64,000 bases of DNA. Source: Pedobacter psychrodurus. Its GTDB lineage: Bacteria > Bacteroidota > Bacteroidia > Sphingobacteriales > Sphingobacteriaceae. Below are positions 1-8,084 of this stretch, in pieces. How positions within the stretch are numbered: the first letter of the stretch is position 1; every line of letters begins with the position of its first letter. Location of the stretch: contig NZ_SJSO01000006.1 of NCBI RefSeq assembly GCF_004331735.1, forward strand, positions 62,001 to 126,000. The letters run 5' to 3'. The notes below the pieces were generated by a model, which was given only the letters and a program-made list of their open reading frames with translations, was not told the DNA's origin and did not search any database. Position numbers and translations under genes: made by a program.

Positions 1-1403
1 CATCTTTTACCTATACTGATCAGTTTATTATGAAATTGAATCAATTGGTTCTCGATTCTGTTCCCGAAAAAAATGTGAACATTACCATCACCTCTCCTGG
101 TTTTGGCGGCTCGGGCGCTGTAAACTCTGGTTTTGTGAGGATGGGTTTGGTAGATCCTGAAGAGCGTACACGTTCGCAAAAAGACATTGCCGATATGCTT
201 ACACGCATCACAAAGAAATATACCGAAGGTAAAACCATTGTGAACCAACAGCCAACCATCTCCGTTGGTCGTCGCGGTGGATTGCCAATTAGCTACATCA
301 TCCAGGCACAAAATTTTGAAAAATTAAGGGAGAAAATTCCTTTGTTTATGGATGCGGTATCAAAAGACCCAACATTCACCGTTTCGGATGTGAACCTGAA
401 ATTTAACAAGCCTGAAATTAACTTAACCATCGACAGAGATAAGGCAAAAAATTTAGGCGTTTCTATATCTGCCATTGCCCAAACCTTAAATTTAGGTTTA
501 AGCGGTCAAAGGTTTTCGTATTTCTTCATGAATGGAAAACAATACCAGGTAATTGGCCAGTTCGATCGAGGAGATCGGAAAGACCCATTAGATTTGAGCT
601 CGGTTTACGTACGTAATGATAAGGGCGAATTGGTTCAGCTAGACAATGTGGTTACCGCAAAAGAAGAAAGTAGCCCGCCACAGTTGTACAGGAACAACCG
701 TTTTATCGCAGCAACTGTTTCGGCAGGTTTGGCACCAGGGAAAAGTATTGGTGAAGGTATAGATGCCATGGATGCCATTTCTAAAAAAGTATTGGATGAA
801 ACTTTCTCTACCGATTTAAGCGGAGAATCGCGTGATTTTAAAGAAAGTTCTTCAAATACCTTCTTTGCATTCGGCTTGGCGCTCCTACTGGTTTATTTAA
901 TTCTTTCGGCACAGTTTGAAAGTTTTAAAGATCCGATTATTATTATTTTAACCGTACCTATGGCCGTTGCAGGTGCATTTTTATCGCTATGGTTATGCGG
1001 TCAAAGCTGGAATATCTTCAGCCAGATCGGTACCATTATGCTTATTGGTCTGGTAACTAAAAATGGTATTTTAATTGTTGAATTTGCCAACCAGTTAAAA
1101 GAAAAGGGCATTCCGATTCCCGAAGCCATACGTGAAGCTGCTGTTTCGCGTTTGCGCCCAATTTTAATGACCAGTTTGGCCATTGCTATTGGTGCTTTAC
1201 CTATTGCATTGGCTTTAGGTGCCGCAGCAAAAAGCAGAATGAGTATGGGAACCGTAATTGTAGGCGGGACATTATTCTCCTTGGTTTTAACCTTATTTGT
1301 AATCCCAGCAATTTATTCTTACTGGGCTAAACCATACAAACCGAATAAAGAATTAAAAGATGCCCATCGTTTTGAACAAGAAGCTTTACACACAGAAGAA
1401 TAA
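1..1403 (+). CDS. RND multidrug efflux transporter permease, HAE1/AcrB type (5' end outside window)
   Basis: This is the C-terminal part of an inner-membrane proton-driven drug/solute pump of the RND superfamily. The reading frame is open back to base 3, before the ATG at 30, so the gene starts outside the window. The visible part holds the end of the periplasmic porter region and then the C-terminal membrane domain: helices around FFAFGLALLLVYLILSAQFE, the repeat-typical stretch MLIGLVTKNGILIVEFAN, and RLRPILMTSLAIAIGALPIA. These are standard for AcrB/MexB relatives. A TolC-like gene follows after one base, so the two probably form one tripartite efflux operon whose membrane-fusion gene would lie upstream. 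Substrate cannot be inferred. Confidence 0.93.
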   Translation, partial: SFTYTDQFIMKLNQLVLDSVPEKNVNITITSPGFGGSGAVNSGFVRMGLVDPEERTRSQKDIADMLTRITKKYTEGKTIVNQQPTISVGRRGGLPISYIIQAQNFEKLREKIPLFMDAVSKDPTFTVSDVNLKFNKPEINLTIDRDKAKNLGVSISAIAQTLNLGLSGQRFSYFFMNGKQYQVIGQFDRGDRKDPLDLSSVYVRNDKGELVQLDNVVTAKEESSPPQLYRNNRFIAATVSAGLAPGKSIGEGIDAMDAISKKVLDETFSTDLSGESRDFKESSSNTFFAFGLALLLVYLILSAQFESFKDPIIIILTVPMAVAGAFLSLWLCGQSWNIFSQIGTIMLIGLVTKNGILIVEFANQLKEKGIPIPEAIREAAVSRLRPILMTSLAIAIGALPIALALGAAAKSRMSMGTVIVGGTLFSLVLTLFVIPAIYSYWAKPYKPNKELKDAHRFEQEALHTEE

Positions 1404-1404
1404 G

Positions 1405-2715
1405 ATGAGCAAGAAATTAAAAATATTTATCCTACTGTTAAGCTTATCCCTTACGGGCTTTGCACAAGAACAGCTGAGCTTGCAGGAAGCCATTACCATT
1501 GCTTTACAGAATAATTACGACATCAAAATCAGTAAAAACCAGGTAGATATGGCAAAGAACAATGCCAATATCGGTAATGCTGGTATGTTACCTAACTTAT
1601 CTGGAAGTTATACCAATGGTGGGAGTATCCAGAACACCCGGCAAACCCCTGCAACTGGTCCTGATCGGGTAATTACAGGAGCAAAAAGTACGAATAACAG
1701 TTATGGTGCCGATTTAAACTGGACCATTTTTGATGGCTTTAGCATGTTCGCCAATTACGACCGTTTAAAGGAACTGCAAAAACAGGGTGAGCTAAACTCA
1801 CGGTTAACCATTTTAACCACTGTGGCGGATGTAATTACGGCTTATTATGATATTGTAAGACAACAGCAATTGGTTATAGCTGCTGATAGTGCTATGGATG
1901 TTTCGGTATTGCGTACCAGTATTGCCAAAACAAAATTACAGCTTGGCCGCGGTTCTAAACTGGATGTATTAACCGCACAGGTTGATTATAATACCGATAC
2001 TTCAAATTACCTACAGAGCAAAAATGCCTTACAGGTAGCTAAAGTTCGTTTAAATCAATTAATGGTTAGAGATATTGGCACACCTTTTTCTGTTGTAAAT
2101 AACATTGACGTAGATAAAGGTATCCTGTTTAGCAAAATGGCAGAAATGGCTGAACAACAGAATCCGAATGTGCAGAATGCCTTTATTAACCAACGCATTG
2201 CTTCGTTAAATTTAAAATCTATTCGTGGAGCACGGTATCCATCAGTTAGCCTAAATTCTGGTTATAGCAGGGCAAACAGTACCAGCCCTACAGGTTTTAA
2301 CCAAAAATTTGCTGCAAATGGACTTACTTACGGCGTTACAGCGAGTATAAATTTATTTAATGGTTTTTTACAGCGTCAGCAAGAACGTAATGCAAAAATA
2401 GAGATCAATAATTCGACCCTTAATCTGAACAAAACCAAGCTGGATGTGAATTCGCAATTGCTTACTGCCTACGAAAATTACAGTACCTATTTAGGTCTGA
2501 TCAAATTAGAGCAACGAAATGTAGATATTGCAAAAGAAAACTTAGATATTACTTTAGCAAAATACCGTCTAGGTAGCATAGCCCCTTTAGAGTTAAGAGA
2601 AGCACAACGTAACGCGATTGATGCAAAAAACCGTTTCATAGAAATGCAATATCAGGCTAAAATAGCCGAAACTACATTGAAAGAAATCAGTGGGAATATA
2701 AATTTATCTAATTAA
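1405..2715 (+). CDS. TolC-family outer membrane efflux protein
   Basis: Outer-membrane channel of a tripartite RND efflux system. I chose the ATG at 1405, one base after the upstream stop. It gives a clean signal peptide (MSKKLKIFILLLSLSLTGFAQ), whereas the longer open frame from 1360 would overlap the pump gene. The protein then has the two-fold repeated helical OEP pattern, with LSLQEAITIALQNNYDIKIS near the N-terminus and long coiled helices such as NVDIAKENLDITLAKYRLGS near the C-terminus. Its length of about 436 aa is normal for the family. It is probably translationally coupled to the RND permease. Confidence 0.92.
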   Translation: MSKKLKIFILLLSLSLTGFAQEQLSLQEAITIALQNNYDIKISKNQVDMAKNNANIGNAGMLPNLSGSYTNGGSIQNTRQTPATGPDRVITGAKSTNNSYGADLNWTIFDGFSMFANYDRLKELQKQGELNSRLTILTTVADVITAYYDIVRQQQLVIAADSAMDVSVLRTSIAKTKLQLGRGSKLDVLTAQVDYNTDTSNYLQSKNALQVAKVRLNQLMVRDIGTPFSVVNNIDVDKGILFSKMAEMAEQQNPNVQNAFINQRIASLNLKSIRGARYPSVSLNSGYSRANSTSPTGFNQKFAANGLTYGVTASINLFNGFLQRQQERNAKIEINNSTLNLNKTKLDVNSQLLTAYENYSTYLGLIKLEQRNVDIAKENLDITLAKYRLGSIAPLELREAQRNAIDAKNRFIEMQYQAKIAETTLKEISGNINLSN

Positions 2716-2732
2716 TTTTTATATTTAGTCCC

Positions 2733-3596
2733 ATGATACTTGTTGCAGATAGTGGCTCATCAAAAACCGATTGGATGGGCTATCATAATGGCGAAACCAT
2801 TAAATTTAGCACTCCTGGAATAAACCCTTATTTCTTAAGTGAGCAAGAAATTACCAAGCTGATTTCTAAAAATGAATCCTTGTTACAATATGCGGAGGAG
2901 GTAAAGGAAATTTACTTTTTTGGAGCCGGTTGTTCTTCACCCGACAAACATGAAGTAGTTTCAAATGGCCTGTCAGCCGTTTTTGGTAATGCTTTTATTT
3001 CAGTAGATCATGATCTTCTGGGTTCGGTATATGCCACCTGCGGAAATGCCGAAGGCTTAAACTGTATTTTAGGCACCGGATCGAATATCTGTTATTTCGA
3101 TGGAAAGAAAATTCACGACGGTCATCATGGCTTGGGCTATGTTCTGGGTGACGAAGGTTCTGGTACCTTTTTCGGCAAAAAAGTGCTATTAAGCTACCTC
3201 TACAATAAAATGCCTACCAATTTAGCAGCAGAGTTTAAAACAACTTTCCCGGCTGATAAGGAACAGATTATTACCAATGTTTACCAAAAGCCTTTTCCAA
3301 ACATTTATTTAGCTGGTTTTAGCCGCTTCATGGCCAACCATAAAGACCATCCATTTATCCAGGATATTCTAAGAACAGGTTTTCAGGAGTTTGTTGATAC
3401 CAATGTTAAAGATTATCCTAAACATAAAAATGTGCCATGCCATTTTGTAGGTTCAATAGCTTATTATTATCAGGAAACATTAATTTCGGTGTTATTAGAA
3501 AACGGCATTGAACCTGGAAAAATACTGCAGAAACCTATTGAAGAGTTATTTAATTTTATCTTAAATAAAGAAGGCATCGTACAACAAGCAAGTTAA
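2733..3596 (+). CDS. N-acetylglucosamine kinase-like protein, BadF/BadG/BcrA/BcrD ATPase family
   Basis: Predicted cytoplasmic sugar kinase of the ASKHA fold. The N-terminal phosphate-1 motif DSGSSKTDW follows MILVA directly. A second phosphate loop, LGTGSNICYFDG, and the adenosine-side stretch GYVLGDEGSGTFFGKK are visible, as expected for eukaryote-type GlcNAc kinases and BadF relatives. At 287 aa it is a normal single-domain length. By family it would phosphorylate N-acetylglucosamine or another amino sugar, for instance in cell-wall recycling. It starts 17 bases after the TolC gene, which could mean co-transcription, but no functional link to efflux is evident. Confidence 0.85.
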   Translation: MILVADSGSSKTDWMGYHNGETIKFSTPGINPYFLSEQEITKLISKNESLLQYAEEVKEIYFFGAGCSSPDKHEVVSNGLSAVFGNAFISVDHDLLGSVYATCGNAEGLNCILGTGSNICYFDGKKIHDGHHGLGYVLGDEGSGTFFGKKVLLSYLYNKMPTNLAAEFKTTFPADKEQIITNVYQKPFPNIYLAGFSRFMANHKDHPFIQDILRTGFQEFVDTNVKDYPKHKNVPCHFVGSIAYYYQETLISVLLENGIEPGKILQKPIEELFNFILNKEGIVQQAS

Positions 3597-3712
3597 AATC
3601 GAAGTCTATTTTTTAGTTACTATAAATTTATTGTTAAAATATTCTTAAGATTGTAAACATAACAACATAAACTTTTGTTATATTTTTTAACGGCATATAA
3701 ATGCTAACACAT

Positions 3713-4105
3713 ATGAAGAGAATACTGGTAGTAGATGACGATATTGAGGTTTTAGAAACCATACAATTAATACTGGAAATCGGAGGGTTTAAAGTTTCGG
3801 CACTGAATGATGGCGAGGAAATTTTTAACAGAATTGAAAATTTTAACCCTGATTTAATCTTACTGGATATTTCTCTTGGCCATATTGATGGGCGTGTTTT
3901 ATGTGAGCAGTTAAAATCGATAGAAAGCACTTCTAAAATTCCAATTTTACTGATTTCTGGTTTATACGATCCGAAAGATTTTACCACCTTAAACTACGGC
4001 CAGGACGATTTCTTATCAAAACCATTCCAAATGGATGTGTTGCTTAAAAAGATCACTAAAATTCTTTCACTGGAAGAAGATAAACCAAGTTTTCTTTTAA
4101 ATTAA
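3713..4105 (+). CDS. Single-domain response regulator (CheY-like receiver)
   Basis: Stand-alone receiver domain with no output domain. The start at 3713 gives the canonical MKRILVVDDDIE first strand and acidic pocket. An in-frame ATG four codons upstream (3701) is the alternative. The phosphoacceptor Asp is in PDLILLDISLG (D52 with this start), the conserved Ser/Thr in PILLISG, and the Lys in FLSKPFQ. No kinase gene is adjacent, so it is an orphan regulator whose partner is unknown. A rho-independent terminator follows closely. Confidence 0.9.
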   Translation: MKRILVVDDDIEVLETIQLILEIGGFKVSALNDGEEIFNRIENFNPDLILLDISLGHIDGRVLCEQLKSIESTSKIPILLISGLYDPKDFTTLNYGQDDFLSKPFQMDVLLKKITKILSLEEDKPSFLLN

Positions 4106-4128
4106 GTTAATCCAACATTAAAATATTT

Positions 4129-4163
4129 AGCCAAGAGGATTTTAAATTTTCTTGGCTTTTTTA
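4129..4163 (+). terminator. Rho-independent terminator after the response regulator
   Basis: AGCCAAGA and TCTTGGCT form an 8-bp perfect stem around a 13-base AT-rich loop, followed by a T run. It lies about 25 bases after the response-regulator stop codon. Confidence 0.85.
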
Positions 4164-4274
4164 TTTACAAGATTGGGAATTTTATCAATTACTCAATAAA
4201 TATCATAAAATAACTAAATATCATTACTTTTACGTCATTATCTCTCAACTTTTTGCATAATCTAAATTAACAAC

Positions 4275-5687
4275 ATGAAAAAAAACTTCTATTGGATACT
4301 CACGCCAATAATTTTAATGCTACTCATTCTTCTTTTAAACTCCTGTAAAAAGGATAATTTGAAAAGCCTAACATTGCAAGAAAAAATAGCTGATGCAAAA
4401 AATTGGTATATTAATCAAGCTAAAAATACCTCAAATCATTTAAGTACAAATGAAGGAGATTCTATTTTAATTAAAAATGAGCCAGAATGGGATAAAATAC
4501 AAACGGAGATCTTGGAAGATCAATCTTTAGCTATCGTTATACCTGTAAAAACCAATCTTTATGAATTATCTCAAAAAGAAGGCGAGCTAAATTTAGTAAT
4601 CAGTTACAAGGATAGTGATAAAAAATTCAAAATGCTTAACCATTTTAAAGAAAATGTTAGTGACACCGTTAAATTATCACCACTAAAACTTTATCACATA
4701 GCATTCCCAGCAATACATAACAATGCAAATACAGAAGCCAAGGTCAAAAATATAACTGTTGATGATGAAGATTCAGTAAAATACAAAAGCTTAAAGTTAA
4801 ACAAACTGCAAAGTTTAGGTAAATTAAAAGAAAACTTAATAATGACCGCAGGATGTACTCATCATTTCTGGGTAGAAACACATTGGCAAGATGGCATAGC
4901 GGTGAGTGAAACTTGGACATATCTGTATAGTACTGGCTGTGCAGGTGGTAGTGGTGGTGAGCATGAAGAACAATATCCAACACCTGAAGATGGCAGTCCC
5001 CCATCCGATATAGATCCAACGCTTGACAGCTTAAGTAAAATAATTAAAAATCACTGTCTAAGTGGGCCACAGCTGAGTAGCTTAACAGAGCTTTTTGGTA
5101 GATTTATATCAGGTGATGGAAATACAGAATGGGCATGTTTGCATAAAAAGCAATACGATATGATGATTAGTAAGGGCGCAAAGTTTAGTTTTTGTACCAA
5201 TACGAACATGTCTGCCCAACAAAGTTATAATACTGTCAATAATACGTTTAATTTTCAAAGTGATTTTTCACTAAGCTTAACCAATACGTTTGAGCACGAG
5301 TTTTTTCATGCCTATCAGGATAATTTTTTAACAAACGGAACAGACCAATATGCTATTGGTTCAAATGGAAATTACCCCAATGGTTACCCAAATATTGAAT
5401 TTGAAACTGCTCTATATGGAGATATCATTAGAGATAGAATAAGCCAAGATGCATTAAACAATAGTAATGTCCCACAACCTATAAAAGATGAATATGTCGT
5501 TTGGTTGAATAGCATTACCGCAAATAATACCAAGTATCCCAAAACATTCAGCGATTTTGATGGACAGTATTATTACTTTATGGAAAAATTTAAACAATAT
5601 TCTGGCTATGCAAATATGGGCGCTATCGATTACAATTTAAAACCTAACTCTTTATTAAACCTATTCTCAACTTCTAATTGCAAATAA
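4275..5687 (+). CDS. Lipoprotein with HExxH zinc-metallopeptidase-like motif
   Basis: I do not recognise the family. The N-terminus (hydrophobic stretch then LLNSC, lipidated Cys24) is a lipoprotein signal, so the protein is exported and membrane-anchored. In the C-terminal third, the sequence FEHEFFHAYQD contains HEFFH at residues 341-345, the HExxH zinc-binding and catalytic signature. E377 in IEFETALYGD, about 32 residues later, could be a third ligand of gluzincin type. A Gly/Ser/Pro-rich linker near residues 215-250 separates an N-terminal region from the putative catalytic domain. The ATG of the next lipoprotein follows the stop after one base, so the two are probably co-transcribed. 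Copies of the tail of this gene lie further downstream. Peptidase activity is inference from the motif. Confidence 0.7.
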   Translation: MKKNFYWILTPIILMLLILLLNSCKKDNLKSLTLQEKIADAKNWYINQAKNTSNHLSTNEGDSILIKNEPEWDKIQTEILEDQSLAIVIPVKTNLYELSQKEGELNLVISYKDSDKKFKMLNHFKENVSDTVKLSPLKLYHIAFPAIHNNANTEAKVKNITVDDEDSVKYKSLKLNKLQSLGKLKENLIMTAGCTHHFWVETHWQDGIAVSETWTYLYSTGCAGGSGGEHEEQYPTPEDGSPPSDIDPTLDSLSKIIKNHCLSGPQLSSLTELFGRFISGDGNTEWACLHKKQYDMMISKGAKFSFCTNTNMSAQQSYNTVNNTFNFQSDFSLSLTNTFEHEFFHAYQDNFLTNGTDQYAIGSNGNYPNGYPNIEFETALYGDIIRDRISQDALNNSNVPQPIKDEYVVWLNSITANNTKYPKTFSDFDGQYYYFMEKFKQYSGYANMGAIDYNLKPNSLLNLFSTSNCK

Positions 5688-5688
5688 T

Positions 5689-6252
5689 ATGAAAAATTCA
5701 ATAGTAATTTTACTTTCTTATATTTTCTTAATAACTGCCTGTAATGCACAACAACCTATTTCAAAGGTGAAAGAGGGAACTATTAAGGTTGCGGGTGAGA
5801 AATATTTGGTAGAAAAACCTGATGATAAGCGCACTCAATTAATAAATACGAAAAACATTTTTACGAATAAGAAGTTGATTGCACCAAATTTGCCAGTTGG
5901 TATTAGAATAAAAGATTACATGAAAATAGATGTGAACCTAATAACCAAAATTTGTGCGAACGTTATCCCACTAGAAACGTTAAGACAATTACCCAATGGC
6001 ATGAATGACTATTTATTTATTAGCTTAAAAATGAGTGAAAAAGGCTATCCGATTGAAATGGAATTTTTAGTAAAAAACACTTCTCTAATTACATCAAGCC
6101 AGTTAAATCTAATAGAAAAAGAATTGAAAAATGGTCAGTTCAGAGTTACTTTTAAACAAGGGGTCGAACGATTTTTGAAAGATATAAATTATTTTGAATT
6201 AGATATTCCTGTATCCTATAGTGATATGTTGAAAGCTAAGAGAGCTAATTAG
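5689..6252 (+). CDS. Small secreted lipoprotein, tandem paralogue 1 of 3
   Basis: 187-aa exported lipoprotein of unknown function. A hydrophobic N-terminus ends in a lipobox (LITAC, then NAQ). The mature part contains a stretch shared with the next two genes: IEMEF followed by NTSLIT, then a C-terminal ELDIPVSYSDMLKAK. The gene follows the HExxH lipoprotein by one base. It is the most divergent of the three copies; the other two share GYGDWLSI and FFGGVNYFNIDVPIRY, which here read differently. Position suggests a partner, inhibitor or chaperone of the HExxH protein, but nothing in the sequence proves this. Confidence 0.75.
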   Translation: MKNSIVILLSYIFLITACNAQQPISKVKEGTIKVAGEKYLVEKPDDKRTQLINTKNIFTNKKLIAPNLPVGIRIKDYMKIDVNLITKICANVIPLETLRQLPNGMNDYLFISLKMSEKGYPIEMEFLVKNTSLITSSQLNLIEKELKNGQFRVTFKQGVERFLKDINYFELDIPVSYSDMLKAKRAN

Positions 6253-6262
6253 TTTGATTCAA

Positions 6263-6290
6263 AAGGTTAGTGAAAGCTAACTTTTTTTGT
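6263..6290 (+). terminator. Terminator after lipoprotein paralogue 1
   Basis: GTTAG-TGAAAG-CTAAC hairpin extended by wobble pairs, followed by a run of seven T. The same hairpin recurs after the other two paralogues, so it is part of the duplicated unit. Confidence 0.75.
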
Positions 6291-6308
6291 TTAAAATAGT
6301 TTTTAAGG

Positions 6309-6401
6309 CAATATTCTGGCTATGCCAATATGGGTAACATAGATTACAATTTAAAACCAAATTCTTTACTAAATATATTTTCTACTTCTAATTGCAAATA
6401 A
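6309..6401 (+). pseudogene. Remnant 1 of the HExxH lipoprotein gene 3' end
   Basis: Thirty codons plus a TAA encode a peptide nearly identical to the last 30 residues of the HExxH lipoprotein, starting QYSGYANMG and ending in STSNCK. The frame is intact but has no start codon. The stop is followed by one base and the ATG of paralogue 2, exactly the spacing seen between the full gene and paralogue 1. Confidence 0.85.
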
Positions 6402-6402
6402 T

Positions 6403-6966
6403 ATGAAAAATTTAATATCAATACTATATTTCTGTATAATAATATCAGTTGCATGTAAAGCACAAAAGCCTGTAGCAAAAATAAATAGTAATCAAGTTAA
6501 AACATCTAATGTAACTTACGATATAAAAAAGCCAACAGATACCTACACAGAAATCATTAACTCAAATAACAAATTAACAGCGATAAAACCTCTAAGTCCA
6601 AATCTACCAAAAGATATTTCTGTGGTTCAAAATATGAAATTCAGCAGAAAACAACTTACCCAAATATGTGCTAATATAATCCCATTAAATACCCTCAAAG
6701 ATTTACCTGTAGGTTATGGAGATTGGCTATCAATAAGATTCAAAGTAAGTAGTATGGGAGAACCACTTGAAATGGAATTTTTAATTAGAAATACGTCTCT
6801 GGTTACAGCAGAGGAAATTCAGAAAATTGAAAAGGCAATAAAGAATAGCACATTTAAATTTACATTCACAAATGGCATCGAACGATTTTTTGGTGGTGTA
6901 AATTATTTTAATATTGATGTACCAATTAGATATATTGATATGTTAAAGGCGAAACAAAATAATTAA
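6403..6966 (+). CDS. Small secreted lipoprotein, tandem paralogue 2 of 3
   Basis: 187-aa paralogue of the preceding lipoprotein, function unknown. The signal peptide ends in a lipobox (ISVAC, then KAQKPVAKIN). The conserved core includes PLSPNLPKDISVVQNMKF, GYGDWLSIRFKV, EMEFLIRNTSLVTAEEIQ and a C-terminal FFGGVNYFNIDVPIRY. It is much closer to paralogue 3 than to paralogue 1. It sits directly behind a truncated tail of the HExxH gene, so it has lost its presumed partner gene but remains an intact frame. Confidence 0.75.
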   Translation: MKNLISILYFCIIISVACKAQKPVAKINSNQVKTSNVTYDIKKPTDTYTEIINSNNKLTAIKPLSPNLPKDISVVQNMKFSRKQLTQICANIIPLNTLKDLPVGYGDWLSIRFKVSSMGEPLEMEFLIRNTSLVTAEEIQKIEKAIKNSTFKFTFTNGIERFFGGVNYFNIDVPIRYIDMLKAKQNN

Positions 6967-6972
6967 GGATTT

Positions 6973-6998
6973 AAAGGTTAGTGAAAGCTAACCTTTTT
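6973..6998 (+). terminator. Terminator after lipoprotein paralogue 2
   Basis: AAAGGTTAG and CTAACCTTT form a 9-bp stem with a 6-base loop, followed by a T run. It repeats the hairpin found after paralogues 1 and 3. Confidence 0.85.
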
Positions 6999-7021
6999 GT
7001 GTAAAACAGTTTTTTGGCAGG

Positions 7022-7142
7022 CAATATTTTTATTTTATGAAAAATTTAAACAATATCTGGCTATGCAAATATGGGCGCTATCGATTACAATTTAAAACCA
7101 ACCTCATTGCTTAACTTATTTTCAACTTCTAACTGTAAATAA
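7022..7142 (+). pseudogene. Remnant 2 of the HExxH lipoprotein gene 3' end, frameshifted
   Basis: About 40 codons match the end of the HExxH lipoprotein gene, beginning at the codons for QY..FM. Two single-base deletions relative to the intact gene break the frame: one in the ATGGAAAAA stretch, one in AATATTCTGG. The last codons differ from the intact gene almost only at synonymous positions. The ATG of paralogue 3 follows the remnant stop after one base. Confidence 0.82.
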
Positions 7143-7143
7143 A

Positions 7144-7704
7144 ATGAAAAATTTAATCCTGATAATAATTATAATTATTTCGACAACTGCTTGTAGCGCT
7201 CAAAAACCAATAGCTAAAATAAATAATGATCAAATAAAAATTTCCAGTTTAACTTATAAAATCCAAAAAGAGGGTAATAAATATATCGTTGTTAGAAATT
7301 CCAACAATAAACTTACTAACTTAAAACCTGTGGCACCAAACTTACCAAAAGGTATTTCCATAGTTCAGAACATGAAATTAGATGAAAAATTACTAATTAA
7401 AATATGTTCAAGTATAATTCCGTTAAGTACACTTGAAAAAATGCCAATGGGCTATGGAGATTGGTTAAGTATTAATTTTAAGGTTGCACCGACGGGTGAT
7501 CCAATTGAAATGGAGTTTGTTATAAGAAACACATCATTAATTACCGCTGAGGAAATTCAAAAAATTGAAGATACAATTAAAAAAAGTAGTTTTAAAGTTG
7601 TTTTTAAAGATGGTATTGAACAATTTTTTGGTGGTGTAAATTACTTTAATATTGATGTACCAATTAGGTATAGGGACATGTTAAAAGTAAAACAAAATAA
7701 TTAA
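7144..7704 (+). CDS. Small secreted lipoprotein, tandem paralogue 3 of 3
   Basis: 186-aa paralogue of unknown function with a lipoprotein signal (ISTTAC, then SAQKPIAKIN). It shares with paralogue 2 the blocks APNLPKGISIVQNMK, GYGDWLSI, EMEFVIRNTSLITAEEIQ and FFGGVNYFNIDVPIRY. The three genes repeat with start-to-start distances of 714 and 741 bases, including the flanking terminator and the remnant of the upstream gene. Coding integrity in all three copies suggests they are retained by selection. Confidence 0.75.
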   Translation: MKNLILIIIIIISTTACSAQKPIAKINNDQIKISSLTYKIQKEGNKYIVVRNSNNKLTNLKPVAPNLPKGISIVQNMKLDEKLLIKICSSIIPLSTLEKMPMGYGDWLSINFKVAPTGDPIEMEFVIRNTSLITAEEIQKIEDTIKKSSFKVVFKDGIEQFFGGVNYFNIDVPIRYRDMLKVKQNN

Positions 7705-7710
7705 GGATTT

Positions 7711-7737
7711 AAAGGTTAGTTAAAGCTAACCTTTTTT
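7711..7737 (+). terminator. Terminator after lipoprotein paralogue 3
   Basis: AAAGGTTAG-TTAAAG-CTAACCTTTTTT: 9-bp stem, 6-base loop and T run, the third copy of the hairpin of this array. Confidence 0.85.
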
Positions 7738-7757
7738 GTTTAAAATAGTTTTTTGGC

Positions 7758-7790
7758 GGGCAATACTTTTATTTTATGGAAAAATACCTC
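7758..7790 (+). pseudogene. Remnant 3 of the HExxH lipoprotein gene (about 11 codons)
   Basis: A short match to the HExxH gene codes for GQYFYFMEKY before similarity ends. It stands at the same place, behind the terminator, as the first two remnants, but no fourth lipoprotein gene follows. It probably marks the edge of a deleted further unit. Confidence 0.65.
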
Positions 7791-7961
7791 ACACTGAATG
7801 AGATTATGGAAAAGTGAAAACACAGGCTTAAGTTTTATTTATAAACAAGCCCTAGACTTTCGTCATTGCAAAAAATGATTTTTCAATTTTTTGGGGCAAT
7901 CTCATTTCGACTGTAATTCGAGTTAGTAATTTTGAATAACGAGAAAATTATTTACAAGTTG

Positions 7962-7995
7962 GATTGCGAAGCCAATGAAGAATTGGCTTCGCAAT
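7962..7995. repeat. Inverted repeat in the htpG upstream region
   Basis: ATTGCGAAGCCAAT and ATTGGCTTCGCAAT form a perfect 14-bp inverted repeat with a 4-5 base spacer and no T run. The flanking text (TCGTCATTGC near 7860 and CAATGACGA at 7992) has the look of a dispersed intergenic repeat of Bacteroidota. The rest of the gap 7791-8084 shows no gene. A loose match to a sigma-54 form (GG-N10-GT, 8037-8050) lies just before htpG and is not strong enough to call. Confidence 0.6.
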
Positions 7996-8084
7996 GACGA
8001 CTCGCTCATCTGTCATTTTGGCAAACAAATTCTTTTGGAACAACCCTTGTTATGCAGGATATAGATTAAACAATTTATTTACAT

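Noticed and set aside
30..1403. ATG at 30 as the true start of the RND gene
   Set aside because: The frame is open to the window edge and the family needs about 600 more residues at the N-terminus.
4744..5019. Minus-strand open frame of 91 codons inside the HExxH lipoprotein gene
   Set aside because: It is antisense to a well-supported gene, is odd in composition (His/Tyr/Leu runs) and has no independent signals.
8035..8050. Sigma-54-like element TTGGAACAACCCTTGT before htpG
   Set aside because: GG-N10-GT has a mismatch at the critical C of the -12 element, and no activator site or gene supports it.
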